From assembly GCA_009705235.1 (NCBI GenBank), contig WLCR01000053.1:1-7438 (forward strand): DNA of 7,438 nucleotides, in the 5' to 3' direction. The position numbers and the translations under genes were made by a program. Source of the DNA: Actinomycetota bacterium (GTDB lineage: Bacteria; Actinomycetota; Actinomycetes; Nanopelagicales; Nanopelagicaceae). The notes beneath the pieces are model-generated. The model had not been told where the DNA came from. It did no database searches and was given only the letters and a program-made list of their open reading frames with translations. Positions 5,428 through 7,438 of this stretch are shown piece by piece; positions within the stretch are counted from its first letter, which is position 1; each line of letters starts with the position of its first letter.

Positions 5428-6873
5428 ATGCTGGACTCATATTTCAAAATCTCAGAACGTGGCTCGTCAATAGCCCAAGAAGTACGAGGCGGATTAGTAA
5501 CTTTCTTCACGATGGCATACATCGTGGCGCTCAATCCGATCATCTTGGCGTATTCACCCGATGTAAATGGCCAGTTCCTCTTTGGAGGAAATGCTCCAGC
5601 TCCAGCAATGGTCGCTGCCACAACCGCACTGGTTGCAGGCGTGTTAACCATATTGATGGGTTCTGTCGCAAACTATCCGCTCGCACTTGCAACCGGCTTG
5701 GGACTCAACACATTTGTGGCTGTTGGCATTGCGTCAAAGATGACTTGGGCAGCTGCAATGGGCCTTGTTGTTCTTGAAGGACTAATTATTCTCGTTTTGG
5801 TATTGACGGGATTCCGTGTTGCAGTATTCAAGGCGGTACCAGCTCAGATCAAAATCGCAATCTCTGTTGGTATCGGTCTCTTTATCGCTCTCATTGGATT
5901 AGTTGATGCGGGCTTTGTTCGCCGTACAGCTGCTGGGCCTGTCCCAGTAGGTCTAGGAGTCAATGGAAATCTAGTTGGCTGGCCAACAGTTGTATTCGTA
6001 TTTGGAACTCTCTTAATCATTGGATTAATGGTTCGCAAGGTTAAGGGCGCAATTTTGATTGGCATAGTCGGTGCAACGGTTGCCGCAGTGGTCATTCAAA
6101 AGATTTACAACATCGCACCAGGATTTACAGCTGGTAATCCACCAACCATCGTTGATGGTGGCTGGGGACTTAATATCCCAACAGTTCCAACAGATATCGT
6201 TTCTGTTCCTAAGTTTGATTTCACCGGACAGTTTGATCTCTTCGGTGCTTTCACTCTGGATAATGTCTCTTTGATCGCAGCTATTCTTCTTCTCTTTACT
6301 CTGTTGCTCTCTGATTTCTTCGATACTGTCGGAACGGTCACAGCGATTGGACATGAAGCAGGCCTTGCAGACAAAGATGGCAATGTAGACAACATTCAGA
6401 AGATCTTGTTGGTTGACTCTGTAGCAGCTGCTGCAGGTGGAGCTGCTGGTATTTCTTCCAACACAAGCTACATTGAATCTGCGGCCGGTGTTGGAGAAGG
6501 CGCACGAACAGGCCTTGCTTCAATTGTCACTGGTATTGCATTCTTGCTAACTACTTTCTTGGCACCACTAGTTGCGATCATTCCTTACGAGGCAGCAACA
6601 CCAGCGCTGATAATCGTTGGATTCCTGATGATGTCACAAATTAAGGGTATTGATTGGGATGATCTTGGAATTGGTATTCCTGCATTCTTAACAATTATCT
6701 TGATGCCATTTACCTATAACATCTCAGTAGGTATCGGTGCAGGTTTCATTACACACGTAGTGATTCGCTTGGTGCAAGGACGTGGAAAAGAAGTTCATCC
6801 ACTTCTACTCCTTGTTTCAGGTCTGTTTATGATCTACTTCTTGTCCTCTCCAATCAATGCTTGGGTCGGCTAG
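5428..6873 (+). CDS. NCS2-family nucleobase permease (AzgA/PbuG-like)
   Basis: A 481-residue inner-membrane transporter, most like the COG2252 branch that imports adenine, guanine or hypoxanthine by proton symport; the exact base cannot be read here. Landmarks: an N-terminal ISERGSSIAQEVRGGLVTFFTMAYIVALNPIIL region (8-40), LATGLGLNTFVAVG (87-100) corresponding to the family GxGxN motif, LLLSDFFDTVGTVTAIGHEAGL (292-313), and the signature SSNTSYIESAAGVGEGARTGL (343-363) with the conserved Glu350 in the substrate region. Fourteen membrane segments are expected and the hydrophobicity fits. The start ATG 5428 has an SD 8 nt upstream and gives the usual AzgA-like N-terminus; an extension to GTG 5365 would add 21 residues (RPIAHGVANTPDNK...) translated from the structured leader. 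It ends 16 nt before a strong terminator. With apt in the same window, import followed by conversion of adenine to AMP is a natural but unproven pairing. Confidence 0.94.
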   Translation: MLDSYFKISERGSSIAQEVRGGLVTFFTMAYIVALNPIILAYSPDVNGQFLFGGNAPAPAMVAATTALVAGVLTILMGSVANYPLALATGLGLNTFVAVGIASKMTWAAAMGLVVLEGLIILVLVLTGFRVAVFKAVPAQIKIAISVGIGLFIALIGLVDAGFVRRTAAGPVPVGLGVNGNLVGWPTVVFVFGTLLIIGLMVRKVKGAILIGIVGATVAAVVIQKIYNIAPGFTAGNPPTIVDGGWGLNIPTVPTDIVSVPKFDFTGQFDLFGAFTLDNVSLIAAILLLFTLLLSDFFDTVGTVTAIGHEAGLADKDGNVDNIQKILLVDSVAAAAGGAAGISSNTSYIESAAGVGEGARTGLASIVTGIAFLLTTFLAPLVAIIPYEAATPALIIVGFLMMSQIKGIDWDDLGIGIPAFLTIILMPFTYNISVGIGAGFITHVVIRLVQGRGKEVHPLLLLVSGLFMIYFLSSPINAWVG

Positions 6874-6887
6874 AAAGTTCTACAGCG

Positions 6888-6924
6888 AAAGGCCCTCGGG
6901 AAACCGAGGGCCTTTTTCTTCTTT
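6888..6924 (+). terminator. Intrinsic terminator after the permease gene
   Basis: AGGCCCTCGG (6890-6899) pairs perfectly with CCGAGGGCCT (6904-6913) around a GAAA tetraloop (6900-6903, GNRA type). The stem can extend by two A-T pairs (6888-6889 with 6914-6915). The T-rich tract TTTTTCTTCTTT (6913-6924) follows. On the minus strand the same hairpin is followed only by TTT, so termination of the convergent ung transcript would be weaker. Confidence 0.93.
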
Positions 6925-6934
6925 CAAAGCGGAA

Positions 6935-7438
6935 TTACCAGCGAATGGGTGTCTTTCCTTGAGCTTTCAAAATATTGTTACACCGTGAGAATGGTTTTGA
7001 TCCAAAAAATCCTCGGTACGCCGATAACGGACTCGGATGAGCTGATTCAATTCGCAAACTAGGCTTAAAATTGTCAGATAACTCCCCCGCACTCTTGCCC
7101 CACAACAATGCAACTACTTGATGGTTCCCTAACTCCTTAGCAACAGCATCCGTAATCTCTTTCCATCCAATGTCTGCATGTGTAAGTGAAGCTCCAACAC
7201 CAGTCGTTAAGATTCGATTTATCAACATAACTCCTTGATTAAACCAATCTGACAAGTCCCCATTAATTCTTGTAACTCCGCAATCTGATGACAATTCACT
7301 GAAAATATTACGCAGAGAAGCGGGTAAGCGAGAAACTTCCTTTGCAACCGAAAATGCTAAGCCATCGGCATGACCTTGTGTTGGATACGGGTCTTGCCCA
7401 AAAATAACTACTTTCGTAGATTCAATCGATTGTTCCAA
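6935..7438 (-). CDS. ung: Uracil-DNA glycosylase, 5' end beyond the window
   Basis: This enzyme removes uracil from DNA as the first step of base excision repair. The visible 167 residues are the C-terminal three quarters of a family-1 UDG (usual length about 220-230); about 55 N-terminal residues lie beyond the window edge, and the first codon here (TTG, 7438) is internal. Visible marks: the water-activating loop VVIFGQDPYPTQGHADGLAFS (10-30 of the fragment; catalytic Asp16), the uracil-pocket segment GVMLINRILTT (68-78, Asn73), and the leucine/DNA-intercalation loop HPSPLSAYRGFFGSKPFS (134-151) with its catalytic His. Downstream of its stop, 11 nt of spacer precede the terminator shared with the convergent permease gene. 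No frameshift or lost catalytic residue is seen in the visible part. Confidence 0.95.
   Translation of the reverse strand: MEQSIESTKVVIFGQDPYPTQGHADGLAFSVAKEVSRLPASLRNIFSELSSDCGVTRINGDLSDWFNQGVMLINRILTTGVGASLTHADIGWKEITDAVAKELGNHQVVALLWGKSAGELSDNFKPSLRIESAHPSPLSAYRGFFGSKPFSRCNNILKAQGKTPIRW

Noticed and set aside
5844..6395. Long minus-strand open frames inside the permease gene (5844-6095, 6025-6354, 6105-6395)
   Set aside because: They are shadows of a well-conserved membrane protein gene: low-complexity Thr/Pro/Arg-rich translations, no SD sites, no recognisable domain.

Overview
The window reads as an ordinary, tightly packed stretch of a moderately low-GC actinobacterial chromosome. The best guess is a freshwater acI-type lineage (Ca. 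Nanopelagicales, Planktophila-like). This rests on three things: a thymidine kinase with the Cys-x-Cys zinc ligand pair and following residues I recall from actinobacterial enzymes; a secreted protein ending in a Lys-rich CVKGK...CPTGYKK tail that I recall from such genomes; and start codons placed directly 6 nt after a -10 box (leaderless transcripts), which are common in Actinobacteria. The taxon is an inference. GC looks clearly below 50 percent by eye.

Layout. Positions 1-26 are the 3' end of a tRNA. A plus-strand run of four closely spaced genes follows (104-3911): a secreted protein of unknown function, adenine phosphoribosyltransferase (apt, 4-nt ATGA overlap), a large membrane acyltransferase with a C-terminal SGNH domain (2-nt gap), and thymidine kinase (tdk, about 21-nt gap). 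A DUF554 membrane protein on the minus strand converges on tdk with only 5 nt between stop codons. It diverges from a plus-strand YczE/YitT-like membrane protein across a 20-nt spacer. That spacer holds two overlapping -10 hexamers, one per strand, each exactly 6 nt before a start codon, so it looks like a symmetric bidirectional promoter giving two leaderless mRNAs. After a 93-nt leader with strong potential for mutually exclusive RNA folds comes an NCS2-family nucleobase permease (AzgA/PbuG-like). It ends at a textbook intrinsic terminator, facing the 3' end of a uracil-DNA glycosylase gene (ung, minus strand) that runs off the window.

Functionally, nucleobase and nucleoside salvage recurs: permease (uptake of purine bases), Apt (adenine to AMP), Tdk (thymidine to dTMP), with Ung acting on uracil in DNA. 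These genes are in separate transcription units, so this is a theme and not a demonstrated pathway operon. The acyltransferase and the secreted protein point to the cell envelope. I found no mobile element, CRISPR array or clear defence system. The least explained items are the bidirectional leaderless promoter, the structured permease leader and the recurrent-looking tail on the secreted protein.
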